From Cannabis sativa (taxonomy: Eukaryota; Streptophyta; Magnoliopsida; Rosales; Cannabaceae): a stretch of DNA of 64,000 nt. This document shows, one piece after another, positions 1 to 10,385 of the stretch (position 1 is its first letter; each line of letters starts with the position of its first letter). The DNA lies in contig NC_083605.1 of the NCBI RefSeq assembly GCF_029168945.1, forward strand, positions 27,045,280 to 27,109,279. Reading direction: 5' to 3'. The translations under genes were made by a program, and so were the position numbers. Under the pieces are notes generated by a model. The model saw nothing but the letters and a program-made list of their open reading frames with translations, was not told the origin of the DNA and did no database searches.

Positions 1-421
1 TCTATTTCAGCCAACACTTAGTATTAATAAACACATATTACTCAAATACTAAGCTGACTAAAGGACAAATTATCATTGCGGCAAAAAGACCATTTTGCCC
101 ATCCACATTAAAATAACATAAATAACACTAAAGGGGTATTTTTGGGAAATTCTAAATTCCCGGCCATTCCCGACATTCCTAATGTCTAATAAACCGTCCC
201 AAACTACTAACATACTAAGTTGTGATTTTACTGAGCCAAACATCGAGTTCCATGATACCGGGGACCGAAAATGCAAAATTATGAAAACAACTACATGACA
301 TAAAAATGCATCTCTGAATTCAATAATAACAGTATAAAAATTATTTAAATAGCTATAAATAATTTTCATAATTAAACGTGATTAACTGCTAATTTCCAAA
401 TTAAACTAAGCGGTCTTTACA
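1..421 (-). repeat. 3' LTR of gypsy A (partial)
   Basis: Matches 7340-7753 with scattered substitutions. Its boundary is set by the polypurine tract just to the right and by the inverted terminal ...TTTACA at 421, which reads TGTAAA on the minus strand. The right-hand copy lacks about 19 bp present here (around 160-178). The deletion lies between short ATTCCC repeats, and the related LTR fragment at 24841 keeps the segment, so the right copy is the deleted one. Confidence 0.93.
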
Positions 422-441
422 ATTATTCCCCCTTAAAAGGA
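422..441 (-). promoter_or_regulatory. Polypurine tract of gypsy A
   Basis: On the minus strand this reads as a purine run with AAGGGGGAATAAT directly before the LTR start TGTAAAGACC. This is the normal plus-strand primer position. The pol reading frame continues through it into the LTR. Confidence 0.88.
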
Positions 442-1189
442 TTTCGTCCCCGAAATCTAACCTGAATAACTGTGGATATTGAGCTCTCAAATCTGACTCT
501 AGCTCCCAGGTGGCTTCCTCCACCTTGCTGTTTCTCTAGAGAACTTTGACCAATGCTATGGTCTTATTCTGAAGGACTTTATCCTTTCTATCTAGGGTCT
601 GCACTGGCTATTCTTCATATGACATATCTGGTTGCAGTTCAAGGCTCTCATAACTGAGTATATGAGAGGGATCTGAAACGTATTTTCTCAACATCGAGAC
701 ATGGAATACGTTGTGAACTGCTAATAAAGCTGGAGGCAACGCTAACCGGTATGCCACTTGACCTATCCTCTCGAGAATCTCAAAAGGTCCTATAAATCTA
801 GGGCATAACTTGCCTCTTTTCCCGAAACGTTTGATCCCCTTCATTGGAGACACTCGTAAAAACGCATGGTCCCCTACTTGGAACTCAACATCTCTGTGTT
901 TCGGATCTGCGTAACTCTTCTGTCTACTCTGTGAGGCGAGCATTCTAGCTTTTATCTTCTCTATTGCCTCATTGGTCCGTTGCACTTACTCCGGACCTAA
1001 GTACTTTCTCTCCCCTGTCTCATCCCAGTGGATGGGAGATCTACATTTCCTACCGTATAACAGTTCATAGGGGGTCATCCCTATCATACTCTGATAACTG
1101 TTGTTGTAAGAAAATTCTATCAACGGTAGATATTTATTCCAAGAGCCTTCAAAATCCATAACACAGGCTCGCAACATGTCCTCCAATAT
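440..1189 (-). pseudogene. Gypsy A integrase C-terminal part and chromodomain-like tail
   Basis: Continues the integrase frame from upstream. Visible are LPLIEFSYNNSYQS, GRKCRSPIHWDE, SQSRQKSYADPK, the GPFEIL region and NVFHVSMLRKYV, typical of the C-terminal half of plant chromovirus integrases. Beyond the stop at 608 the same frame continues with a chromodomain-like segment (about 600-490) and the final FGDEILL motif next to the polypurine tract. In-frame stops lie at 986-988 and 608-610. At 608 a CAG/CAA glutamine codon of relatives is TAG here; at 986 a leucine codon TTA is TAA. Not functional. Confidence 0.88.
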
Positions 1190-3499
1190 CTAAATTGTCC
1201 TTTCGGACTGACCATCTGTCTGAGGATGGAATGCTGTACTGAATTTCATCTTTGTACCCATTGCTCGCTGTAAACTCCGCCAAAATTTGGAGGTGAACTT
1301 CGGATCCCTATCCGAAACTATAGACTTCGGTACCCCGTGAAGTCTTACTATCTCTTTGACATACAATTCTGCCAACTGATCCACTGTAAATGTTGTTCTA
1401 ACCGGCAGAAAATGAGCAGATTTCGTGAATCGATCCACCACTACCCAGATGGAATCAAACAAACCCGTGGTCCTAGGTAACCCGACCACAAAGTCCATCG
1501 CGATATCTTCCCACTTCCATTCTGGTAGGGTTAGAGGCTGCAACAACCCTGCTGGTCTCTGATGTTCAGCCTTAATCTGCTGACAAGTGAGGCATCTCGA
1601 TACGAATTCTACCAAATTCTTCTTCATACCGCTCCAGCAGAAGTACGGCTTAAGATCTTGGTACATCTTAGTGGTGCCAGGATGCAGAGAATACGGGGTA
1701 GAATGAGCCTCCTCAAAGATGTCATTCCTGAGTTCCACACTATTCGGAACACAAACCCTAGCTTTATACAGAAGCATCCCGTTGTCTGACACTGAAAAGT
1801 CCTTGGCTTGACCAGCCAAAACCTCATCTCTGATCTTCATTAACTCTGGATCCGTCATCTGAGCGGCTTTAATTCTTTCTAACAGATCGGATTGCAGCGT
1901 TAAGTTGTGAAGCTGACCTACCACAAACTCAATGCTAGATCTAACCATATCCTCTGCTAGTTGAGGCGAGATCTGAACCATACTAGCTACTTGCCCAGGA
2001 CCCTTTCTGCTCAGGGCATCGGCCACTACATTGGCCTTCCCAGGGTGATAAAGAATCTCACAGTCATAATCTTTCACTAATTCCAACCAACGCCTTTGTC
2101 TCATATTCAAATCCTTCTGAGTAAAGAAATACTTGAGACTTTTATGGTCGGTATAGATTTCACACCTTTCTCCGTAAAGGTAATGCCGCCAAATCTTCAA
2201 TGCAAAAACTACCGCGGCCAACTCTAGATCATGAGTCGGGTACCACTGTTCGTAATCCTTTAACTGACGGGAAGCATAAGCGATAACCCGATCGGCTTGT
2301 ATCAACACACACCCCAAACCCTGTCTGGATGCATCACAATAAACTACAAACTTCTCGTTGTCTGAAGGCAAAGCTAGCACTGGAGCGGTAATCAACCTCT
2401 GCTTCACCTCCTGAAAACTAGCTTCGCACTTGTCTGACCAGATAAATCGCTGATTCTTCTTTGTAAGTTCGGTCAGGGGCATTGAAATTTTAGAGAACCC
2501 TTCCACAAACCTACGGTAGTACCCAGCTAAACCCAAGAAGCTTCTGATCTCTGTCACAGTCTTCGGTCTCGGCCAATCCCTGACGGATTCGATCTTCCCG
2601 AGATCCACCTTGATCCCATCTTTGCTGACGATATGCCCTAAGAAGGACACCAGAGATAGCCAAAATTTGCATTTCTTGAACTTGGCATAAAGCTTGTGTT
2701 CCCGAAGCCGTTGTAGTACCATCTGAAGATGTAACTCATGCTCCTCTTCTGATTGAGAGTACATGAGGATGTCGTCGATAAACACAATCACACAGATATC
2801 GAGGAAATCCTTGAATACTCTATTCATCAAGTCCATGAATGCCGCAGGAGCATTGGTTAGTCCGAACGACATAACCAGGAATTCATAATGTCCATACCTA
2901 GTGCGGAAAGTCGTCTTCGGAATGTCCTCCTCTCAGATTCTCAACTGATGATAACCCGAACGGAGATCAATCTTAGAAAAGACCGTCTTCCCCTGAAGTT
3001 GATCGAATAAATCGTCGATCCTAGGTAATGGATATTTATTCTTCACTGTCAGCTTGTTCAATTCTCTGTAGTCGATGCACATCCTCATAGTTCCATCTTT
3101 CTTCTTGACGAATAAAACTGGGGCTCCCCAGGGTGACACACTAGGCCGGATAAACCCTATGTCAAGCAACCCTTGAAGCTGAATCTTTAATTCCTTAAGT
3201 TCAGCTGCAGCCATTTTATATGGGGCTTTGGAAACCGGCTCCACCCTTGGTGCCAAATCTATCACGAAGTCAATCTCCCGCTGAGGTGGTAACCCTGGAA
3301 GTTCTTCGGGAAAAATATCTAAAAATTCCCGAACCATCTTGATGTCCTTTGGCCGAATGGTATCTGGCCGAGTGGTGTCCACCACTACGGCCAGAAACCC
3401 TAAGCATCCACCATGCAATAATTCTCTAGCTGACATGGCCGAAATCACCGAAATCCGAGATCCCCGAACTGAACCAACAAACACAAATGGTTTCTTCAC
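1190..3499 (-). pseudogene. Gypsy A reverse transcriptase, RNase H and integrase core
   Basis: Reverse transcriptase is seen from [19 protein letters not shown] through [20 protein letters not shown] to the catalytic FIDDIL box near 2770. RNase H starts at [12 protein letters not shown] and includes [10 protein letters not shown]. Integrase has the HHCC finger (H..H near 1690, CLTCQQ near 1580), then [18 protein letters not shown] and [11 protein letters not shown], the catalytic D, D and E context. The frame is open except for a TGA at 2933-2935, where element D has an arginine codon, and a TAG at 1190-1192, where D has CAG. The frame differs from the upstream protease frame, so a frameshift lies near 3480. 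Inactive polyprotein. Confidence 0.93.
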
Positions 3500-4139
3500 T
3501 TTCCAGTAGGAAGATCACCATCTTCCTTTTGCAATCAATACTCGCCGAATATTTAGATAGGAAATCATTTCCTAAAATAATATCCAACTCTACTAAACTC
3601 ATCTCTATCAAGTCAGCACTTAACTCTCTACCATCTATCCTGATCGGCATAGACCTAATCCACCTGTTGGAGATAACCAACTCTCCGCCAGGTAATAGGG
3701 TTCCAAACCCTGATTCATATCTATCATACGGTCTATCCAATTTACTAAAGACTCTGGCTGCCACATAAGAATGTGTAGCCCCAGAATCAAACAGTACTGA
3801 GTAAAGCGAGTTATTAACAGAAAGCTGACCTGTTACAACTAATGGGCTGGCATCTGCATCAGCCTGAGTGATGGCAAACACCCTAGCTGGAGTGGGTATC
3901 GCCGGAGCCCTCAGTGCCTCTAAGCGGAGCTGGGGACAATCCCTCTTGAAGTGTCCGGGCATGCCACAGTGAAAGCATCCCTGACCCTTGCATTCACCCT
4001 GATGGTGCCTTTTGCAGCTGGGGCACTCGGGATAGGAGAATCGGGTCTCAGTACCACTGGAACGACTACCTCTATTCTGGTTCCCCCGGAACCTCTTATT
4101 CTGACTCGAGCCACCGGATGCAGTGGATACTCTCTTCCT
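3426..4139 (-). pseudogene. Gypsy A zinc knuckle and aspartic protease
   Basis: This stretch continues the gag frame after a TAG at 4140-4142. It contains a CX2CX4HX4C zinc knuckle (CFHCGMPGHFKRDC, about 3980-3940) and a retropepsin active site LFDSGATHSYVA (about 3795-3760), then MPIRIDGREL and IILGNDFLSKY. The zinc knuckle binds RNA during packaging; the protease cleaves the polyprotein. The frame runs out at 3426, after shifting relative to the reverse-transcriptase frame, so protease and RT can no longer be made as one chain. Confidence 0.9.
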
Positions 4140-5111
4140 CTAATCCATGGCCGAACCACTACTCCCCCTGCTAAAGCCTGCTGCAGGAGGGGTAGGAGCC
4201 CCGCCGCTCGCCGCAGTACTAGCTGACTCCGACATACACCCAACTGCGCCCTCATCTCGCAGTGCCTTCTCCACCATCTCAGCATAGGTGGTCTTGTCGT
4301 CAGTGGTGATCATTAAATCATGTTTAATCTTCGCATTTAACCCATCCATGTACTTCTCTCTCTTGCTGAAGTCGGTTGGCACAATTCCCGAGGCTAACCT
4401 CGCCAACCGATCAAACTGAGTAGTATACTCGGTCACGCTCATATTCTCCCCCTGGGTCAGGTGAGCAAACTCTTTCCTGTTGGCGCTTCTGACCGCCTCG
4501 TTATAATACTTGGCATTGAAGAGTTCCTGAAACCTTTCCCAGGTCATGGTGGTGACGTCGTGAATCTGAGACACCATGTCCCACCAGACCAGAGCGTCCT
4601 CCTGGAACTGGAAAGTGGCACATACCACTCTGTCATTACCGGTGACACCCATGAAGTTCAGGATCTTGGTAATCAACGTTAGCCACTGCTCGGCCTTCAT
4701 AACATCTGGACCTCCCAGAAAGACCAGAGGTGCTTGCTTCTGGAACCGTTCATACAAAGGTTCCAATCTATTGGCCGCCACCACTAACTCGGCCTGAGCA
4801 GCAGGGGCAGGTGCCACTGGAACTACTGGCACAGGAACTGCAGGAGCACCCTGCTGTCTCAATCTCTGAATTTCGAGGTCTTGCTCCTCTATCCGGGCTT
4901 GCATTTCAGCAATCCTAACTTCCCAATTCTGGGATACCTGATCGGCTTGGGGAGCCTGGGCAGCCTGTGGCGGGTTCTCATCACCCCGACCACGAGCCCT
5001 GCCTCTAGGACCTCTACCTCGGCCCCTAGCTGGTGGGGGAAACTGAGCTCCCTGACCTTGATTCGACCCCACTGAATTGCCCTGACTTCTGGTAGTCCGC
5101 CTGGCGTCCAT
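4140..5111 (-). pseudogene. Gypsy A gag (truncated by in-frame TAG)
   Basis: Open for 323 codons from MDARRTTRSQGN. The N-terminus is rich in Gly/Arg/Pro, followed by a glutamine- and arginine-rich predicted coiled coil (about residues 60-90). The retrotransposon gag domain covers about residues 120-245, with [24 protein letters not shown] and [18 protein letters not shown]. The Met start is chosen because it lies 266 nt after the primer site and aligns with the start of element D gag. The terminal TAG stands where D has CAG; after it the same frame continues into the zinc knuckle, so this is a nonsense truncation of a longer gag-pol. Confidence 0.92.
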
Positions 5112-5376
5112 CTAGTCAGAACTGCGTGCGAAACCAAGAGTTGGCATATCAGGTCGTATTCAAGGAGAGCTTACTAATGCCGCTTAATTTGGAAATTAAA
5201 AACGAAACATGCGCCTATTCTACTATCAGGCTACTAACATGCTTCCTATCAGGCTTTTCTTATTCATAAATAAATAAATAAACTACTAAAGCCATAAAGG
5301 CTTACTGAACCGTGGAACGAGCTAACTGCTGATGATGATTGTACATGTCATGACGATCTTCGGAAGACAACCTGGC

Positions 5377-5389
5377 GGCTCTGATACCA
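5377..5389 (-). promoter_or_regulatory. Primer binding site of gypsy A
   Basis: Minus strand reads TGGTATCAGAGCC, complementary to the 3' end of plant initiator Met-tRNA. It lies three bases from the LTR edge at 5393. Confidence 0.95.
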
Positions 5390-5744
5390 AATTGTAACAC
5401 CCTAACTAACATAGGCGTATTATGTGATTTTTTAAACATGCTGTGCAGCTCGTTGCTAATCAACGATGTTTATAGAAAACGTGATTAATTAAAATTTTTG
5501 CTTTTTAATTAAACTTATAAAATATTTATACAAAAGACTCGGGATCCCGATTACAAAATCATTTACAAAAGTTTACTGTTCATACAAAATATTTGTCGCC
5601 TAGCGACTAGTTACAAAAATAGCCTCGCTGTCCCGATGATCGTACGCTCCAGGCCTAACCGCCCCGACATGTACAATCTTCATAGGCTCGTTCACGTTCC
5701 ATCAGCTCTAGCCTTGCCTTTACCTACACATAAACATAGCACTG

Positions 5745-5760
5745 TGAGTCGACAGACTCA
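5745..5760 (-). promoter_or_regulatory. Conserved LTR hairpin TGAGTC/GACTCA
   Basis: Inverted repeat TGAGTC, loop GACA, GACTCA. The same hairpin at the same place, after a CTTTACCT motif, is present in gypsy C (15543-15559) and gypsy D (57635-57650). Function unknown. Confidence 0.6.
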
Positions 5761-5940
5761 ATAAGAAAAGCATAATAATACTCATACATAAATCCCGGTC
5801 ATGATCAGACGCCCATACCCCTGATCATAACCCTAACTGCCGTGTCTAACACGATACTGAGTCCCCCTAACTGTCGTGTCCAACACGGTACTGAGTTCTG
5901 AACGTTCATAGGGACGGTACTATTGACAAGTAACAGTCTG

Positions 5941-6235
5941 ATCGGTCGAACCGGTCATACTCCGGCTGCTGGTCATACTCCAGCCTGTACCGACGTGTTA
6001 CGATCACTGATCGGTCGAACCGGTCATACTCCGGCTGCTGGTCATACTCCAGCCTGTACCGACGTGATACGTCAAATAGTACGGAACCACCAACCTAAGT
6101 ATTAGCCTATCGGTCGAACCGGTCATACTCCGGCTGCTGGTCATACTCCACCGTTGACGTGATACAAGTACGCCTAATCGGTCGAATCCGGTCATACTCC
6201 GCTCTGGTCATATTCCAAATTTCGTACCGACGTGA
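5941..6235 (-). repeat. Four tandem units with twin hairpins in gypsy A LTR
   Basis: Units at 5941-5997, 6010-6066, 6109-6161 and 6177-6235. Unit 1 has an outer stem TCGGT (5942-5946) with ACCGA (5989-5993). It encloses CCGG/CCGG (5951-5965) and GCTGG/CCAGC (5968-5984), and both inner hairpins share the loop TCATACT. Units 1 and 2 are nearly identical. Units 3 and 4 are diverged: unit 3 lacks part of the second hairpin's outer flank, and unit 4 keeps mainly the outer stem. Confidence 0.8.
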
Positions 6236-6587
6236 CACAGTTGGATGGTTCGAAGCCAACATACATATCTAATGTAATCTAACAGGCTTCCTACATGCAC
6301 GCTAAACATGTAATCTACATATGCATATTGTTACACTAATCTTACCTGGATTCCAAATTCAGGTGTGCCGGTCAACCTGATTGGAACTATCTGCGCGGCG
6401 GATTACAGGCTCCTAAACCATAAAAATCACAACACTATAAGTGATACGCTAAATCACTTCCCGGGGACTTAAACTACGAACGAAAAGTTTCCATATCGAT
6501 AAAAAGCATGGCAATACCCCAAAAAACATAAAAAATCGAGGAAAACCAGGGTTCCTGAATTTTCCACAACTGGTAGACCGGTTGCCC

Positions 6588-6658
6588 AACCGGAATTCCG
6601 GTTCTGGGAAATTTCAGAACCCCATCCGGAATTCCGGATGCACAACTGGAATTCCGGT
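6588..6658 (-). promoter_or_regulatory. Three CCGGAATTCCGG palindromes
   Basis: Perfect 16-bp palindromes at 6588-6603 (AACCGGAATTCCGGTT) and 6624-6639 (ATCCGGAATTCCGGAT), and a one-mismatch copy at 6643-6658. They lie just downstream of the TATA-like site in element orientation. The same set recurs in the LTR fragment near 23930-24000 and, altered, in gypsy D. Confidence 0.65.
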
Positions 6659-6735
6659 TCCTCGCAGGCAGCAATTCAAAATTTCACACAACGATCAAAT
6701 CAACTCCAAACCAAACCAAAACTTCCAGACCTGTT

Positions 6736-6744
6736 CTATATAAA
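6736..6744 (-). promoter_or_regulatory. TATA-like box in gypsy A LTR
   Basis: Minus strand reads GGGTTTATATAGAAC. It is the only clear TATA-like site in this LTR, and the related LTR fragment keeps a similar site near 24078. Transcription would start some 30 nt lower in coordinate. Confidence 0.45.
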
Positions 6745-7859
6745 CCCTAGAACATTTCTAAAGCATCAACACAGCCCAGAAAGTACAGAAATGAAAATCA
6801 CCATTAAAGCCCAAGCTCTGAGTTCTAAACTCAAACTTGGTTAAACCTAGATAACATGCATCCAAACTAGCTTAAATCTACTAAATCAAGCATAAAATAA
6901 CCTCTGAAAATAGAAGCAAACATCAACAGCAAGTATACTACAGATTCAAGACATTTCTTTGAAAAATCATATTTTTGAGCTAAAAATTCCAAGCTTGAAA
7001 CAAAGAAAATATCATGCATTACTAACAGCTTAAATAACTTCAAATTATCATGCTTACATCTCTGAAAATATCAACAAAATACAGCAGCAACAACATCTAA
7101 AATATCAAGCATGCAACACACTAATTTCATCAAAATTCAACAAATTTTTAAGAAGAAGAGATGAGGAGCTAACCTAGCTTAGATTGAACACAAAAGAGGA
7201 TGAAATCACAAGAAAAAATCCAATTCCTTTGCTGCACCAAGAGGCCGAAAGAGAGAGGAAAAGAGAGAGAGAGAGATAGAGTTTTCCAAATTGTTTTTCT
7301 ATTTTCTAAGTTTTGAATGAAAATGAAATAAAAGGAATACTTAAGCAATAATCTATTTCAGCCAACACTTAGTATTAATAAACACATATTACTCAAATAC
7401 TAAGCCCACTAAAGGACAAATTATCATTGGGGAAAAAAGACCATTTTGCCCCTCCACATTAAAATAACATAAATAACACTAAAGGGGTATTTTTGGGAAA
7501 TTCTAAATTCCCAATGTCTAATAAACCGTCCCAAACTACTAACATACTAAGTTGTGATTTTACTGAGCCAAACACCGAGTTCCATGATATTGGGCACCGG
7601 AAATGCAAAATTATGAAAACAACTACATGACATAAAAAAGCATCTCTGAATTCAATAATAAAAGTATAAAAATTATTTAAATAGCTATAAATAATTTTCA
7701 TAATTAAACGTGATTAACTGCTAATTTCCAAATTAAACTAAGCGGTCTTTACAACAAATATCAATAAACAGAAAAAAAATCATTTGGTTTAATAAATTCA
7801 TACACAAGTTCAGAAAATAACAAGTAAGCAGATATGTTTGCAAAAATACCAAAAACTAA

Positions 7860-8290
7860 ACATATTTATTATTTTCCAAGGTTTTCAACATAGTGAAATA
7901 CAGTGTCCCGGTAGGCAAGAGTGAAAGATAACATTAGTTGAATAGAGTAGTCAGCTCATCTAAAATGGATACCATTTTAGCAACCTTTTATTCGATCAAA
8001 ATGAGAATCCAACGTTGTCCCGGTAGGCGAGAGTCAAGGTTATTCTCATTTTATGAGCTTCCACCATTGTTTCATGTTCTGTAAGTTTATCTCTAAGTAG
8101 TCACCGTAGGGGAGAGTCTAATAGAGACGAAAACTTACAAAATACTTATCATATGAGATCTTATGGTGTTAAATGCTTTCAACGAATAACCATTTATAAG
8201 GGGGACGAAGTCTAGCGTCTCAAGGTTATATTGAAAACATTTAACTATTGTAAGACCAACAATGGAGATCGAATATCTCTTGATTAAAGC
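7860..8290 (-). repeat. Leader module with repeated CTCTCGCC/GGGAC motifs
   Basis: On the minus strand three related motifs occur at about 7905-7922, 8017-8033 and 8100-8121, each of the form ACTCTCGCCTACCGGGAC or close. The same ordered set precedes the gag position at 21061-21420 and 30001-30375. Confidence 0.75.
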
Positions 8291-8974
8291 TCGTTATTTA
8301 AAATAATGTATTTTTAATTAATCATTTATTTTAATCCATATATTTTAATAATGAAAATTAATTAATTTAAAGTTGGTCCAAAATTAATTTTCAACTTTAA
8401 TTTAATTTTTGAAAATCATTATATAAAAATATATAAAATTTCGAAAATTATAAAATATAATAAAATAACAAAATTTTCAACTTAAATTATTTTTCAAAAT
8501 TTAATTAAATCACAAATTAAGTTACTAACCACTTAATTTAAAAAATATTCCATTTTAAGTTGATCCAAAGTTAACAAACTTTCAACTTAAAACAATATTC
8601 CACGAATCTCTCAATAACTAATTCCTAGAATTCCTCAATTTAATTTTTGAATTTAAAAAAAAATATTCAAATTCAAGTTGATCCAAAATTATTCATAAAT
8701 AACTCATTTTCAACTTAAATATATTTAATGAAATATTAAATAATTAAGCTTCAGAAGAATCTAATTAGTTATAATTCTATATTTAATTAAATACAAGAAA
8801 AATACATTTAGTTTATCTTGAATTAATTTCATTAAACTAAGTGTGTTTTTCTTAAAATTAATTTAAAAATATTCAAATGAAAAATTAATTTCATATATTT
8901 CAAAATTAATTATGTTGCTAATCAATTTTTATTAGGTTAAACTAATTTAATTAAACTAGTACAATCATTCAAAT

Positions 8975-9075
8975 CAGTCAAATGGACCTTTATAGTGGGG
9001 TTGTTCATGTGAGGGAGGGCTGGGTTCAGTATGGCCCCCTAACTCTCACACAAGGCCCAAAAGAGAGGAATTTAA
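8975..9075 (-). promoter_or_regulatory. Conserved leader island 2
   Basis: Reads in sense CTTGTGTGAGAGTT, then a G run, then GAACCCAGCC, then a C-rich run and CTCACATGAAC. Copies are at 19480-19585, 28215-28320 and 49190-49295. TGTGAG can pair with CTCACA, with G and C runs inside. Confidence 0.6.
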
Positions 9076-10149
9076 CCTTAAAATGAACAATTGTTATTAA
9101 TTGAATAGGCCCAAACACTAATTGGGCCTAAATAAAATCTATCATTGTGTGACATTTTATTTAGCAACCTAGTCAATTTTAATTAAAAAATTAAATCGGC
9201 TACCTATATGCATCTAAGGCCAAAGCAAACATATAGGCTCACACAGGCACACAGATTTGGCTGGATCCTATCATGTTACTTGGTTATACACAGATGAAAA
9301 AAGAATGCAAAATCCACCTGTTACAAATTATTGGTTTGACCTATTGACAATTGAACCATGGGTTAAAATCAGATCATTAGATCTGTCAACAAGTTAACCA
9401 TGGCAATTTAGATCAAACAATAATAGGTTTTATAAAACTTGTTTTGACAATCAAACAATATAAAACACATACACCTGCAACAAGTTGGGTAGTTGGATAT
9501 AGGGTTTATTTAATTTTAAATTAATTTAATAATTTTGAAAAATAAATAAATATTTTTTTTTTGGAATATAAAAAAAAAATTGAAATTAAAACTATAAATT
9601 TGAAAAATTAGGTTACAACTAACCTAAATATTTTTTTTTAAAAAAAATGCTAGTAACTTTTAAATTTCATGTTATTTTTTTTAAAAAAATTAAATATTCA
9701 ATAAAATAAAATGATAATTTAATATCATTTTTTCTGATTTTACAATTTAATTTAAATAAAAAATAACAAAATTTAAAAGTTAGCATAATATCCTATTTCT
9801 ATTTAAAATATCATGATTAAAATAATCTTATTTTAAATTTCAAATAAGGTCAATTAATTTAAAAAAAAAAATAAATCTAAATATCTGACCTTAAATTTAA
9901 AAATAAGATAAAATAATCAAATTTTAACAATAAGATAATTAATTAAGCCAAAAATTAGATTTTTTTACCTATTTTCAAGCTTCAAATTTCACTAATATCT
10001 TAAATTAATTTAAAAATAAAAATTAATTTAATTCTGATAATTAGATTTTAAATATAAAAAATAAAAATCTAAATACAAAATTACACAAAAATTTCGAAAG
10101 TAATTCCATGAAAAAGCATGAAAAAATGAAGAAAATAGAAAAAATTATA

Positions 10150-10385
10150 AATGGTACAGATGGTATGCGTTGCATACCATCCGCGCCCGCTGCTTGGGAT
10201 GCACGACCAAGAAAACTTGGTCAGAGAGGCTGCAAGCAGCGTCATCCGCGCGCGCAGCCTGGAAATCAGAAAAAATCCGAGGCATCAGACCGAGAAATCT
10301 CGGACAGTCTCTTGTCTGAGGCGCGCGTGACCGAGTGATCACTCAGATCTGTGCGCGTACGGGTTGACACCACCCGTATCTTTTT
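10150..10385 (-). ncRNA. GC-rich structured leader island (putative packaging/dimer signal)
   Basis: A GC-rich patch with CGCGCGCG runs inside an AT-rich leader. It holds the 10-bp hairpin with arms GATGGTATGC and GCATACCATC (10159-10181), another with arms GACCAAG and CTTGGTC (10204-10221), and CCGAG/CTCGG (about 10289-10302). Equivalent islands follow the primer site in every other copy. A packaging or dimerisation role is inferred from position only. Confidence 0.55.

Larger units (their letters stand above)
1..7753 (-). mobile_element. Ty3/gypsy element A (Tekay/Del-like chromovirus), left LTR cut by window edge
   Basis: Complete-looking minus-strand LTR retrotransposon except that its 3' LTR runs off the window. 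Order on the minus strand: 5' LTR (7753-5393), primer site (5389-5377), gag-protease-RT-RNaseH-integrase with chromodomain-like tail (5111-about 440), polypurine tract, 3' LTR (421-1). The pol order with integrase last defines Ty3/gypsy. The long LTR and a tail resembling a chromodomain (KVLWRN, EEATWE) suggest Tekay/Del; that clade name is an inference. It is inserted into the leader of a minus-strand copia element that continues from 7754. About ten differences, plus a small deletion in the right copy, separate the visible 400 bp of the two LTRs, so it is not brand new. Confidence 0.93.
5393..7753 (-). repeat. 5' LTR of gypsy A (2361 bp)
   Basis: Bounded by TGTAACACCC on the left and TTTACA on the right, so it reads TG...CA on the minus strand. 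It holds a TATA-like site (6736-6744), three near-perfect palindromes (6588-6658), a tandem array of hairpin units (5941-6235), and a purine-rich stretch at 7240-7285. No gene is seen; the short ORFs are not protein-like. Confidence 0.93.

Noticed and set aside
5923..6105. ORF with repeated residues (GRTGHTPAAGHTPAC)
   Set aside because: The protein repeat is a translation of the tandem hairpin DNA repeat in the LTR; it lies on the strand opposite the element.
5941..6235. CRISPR-like array
   Set aside because: Units are hairpin repeats with irregular spacing in a plant retrotransposon LTR, no cas genes, eukaryotic context.
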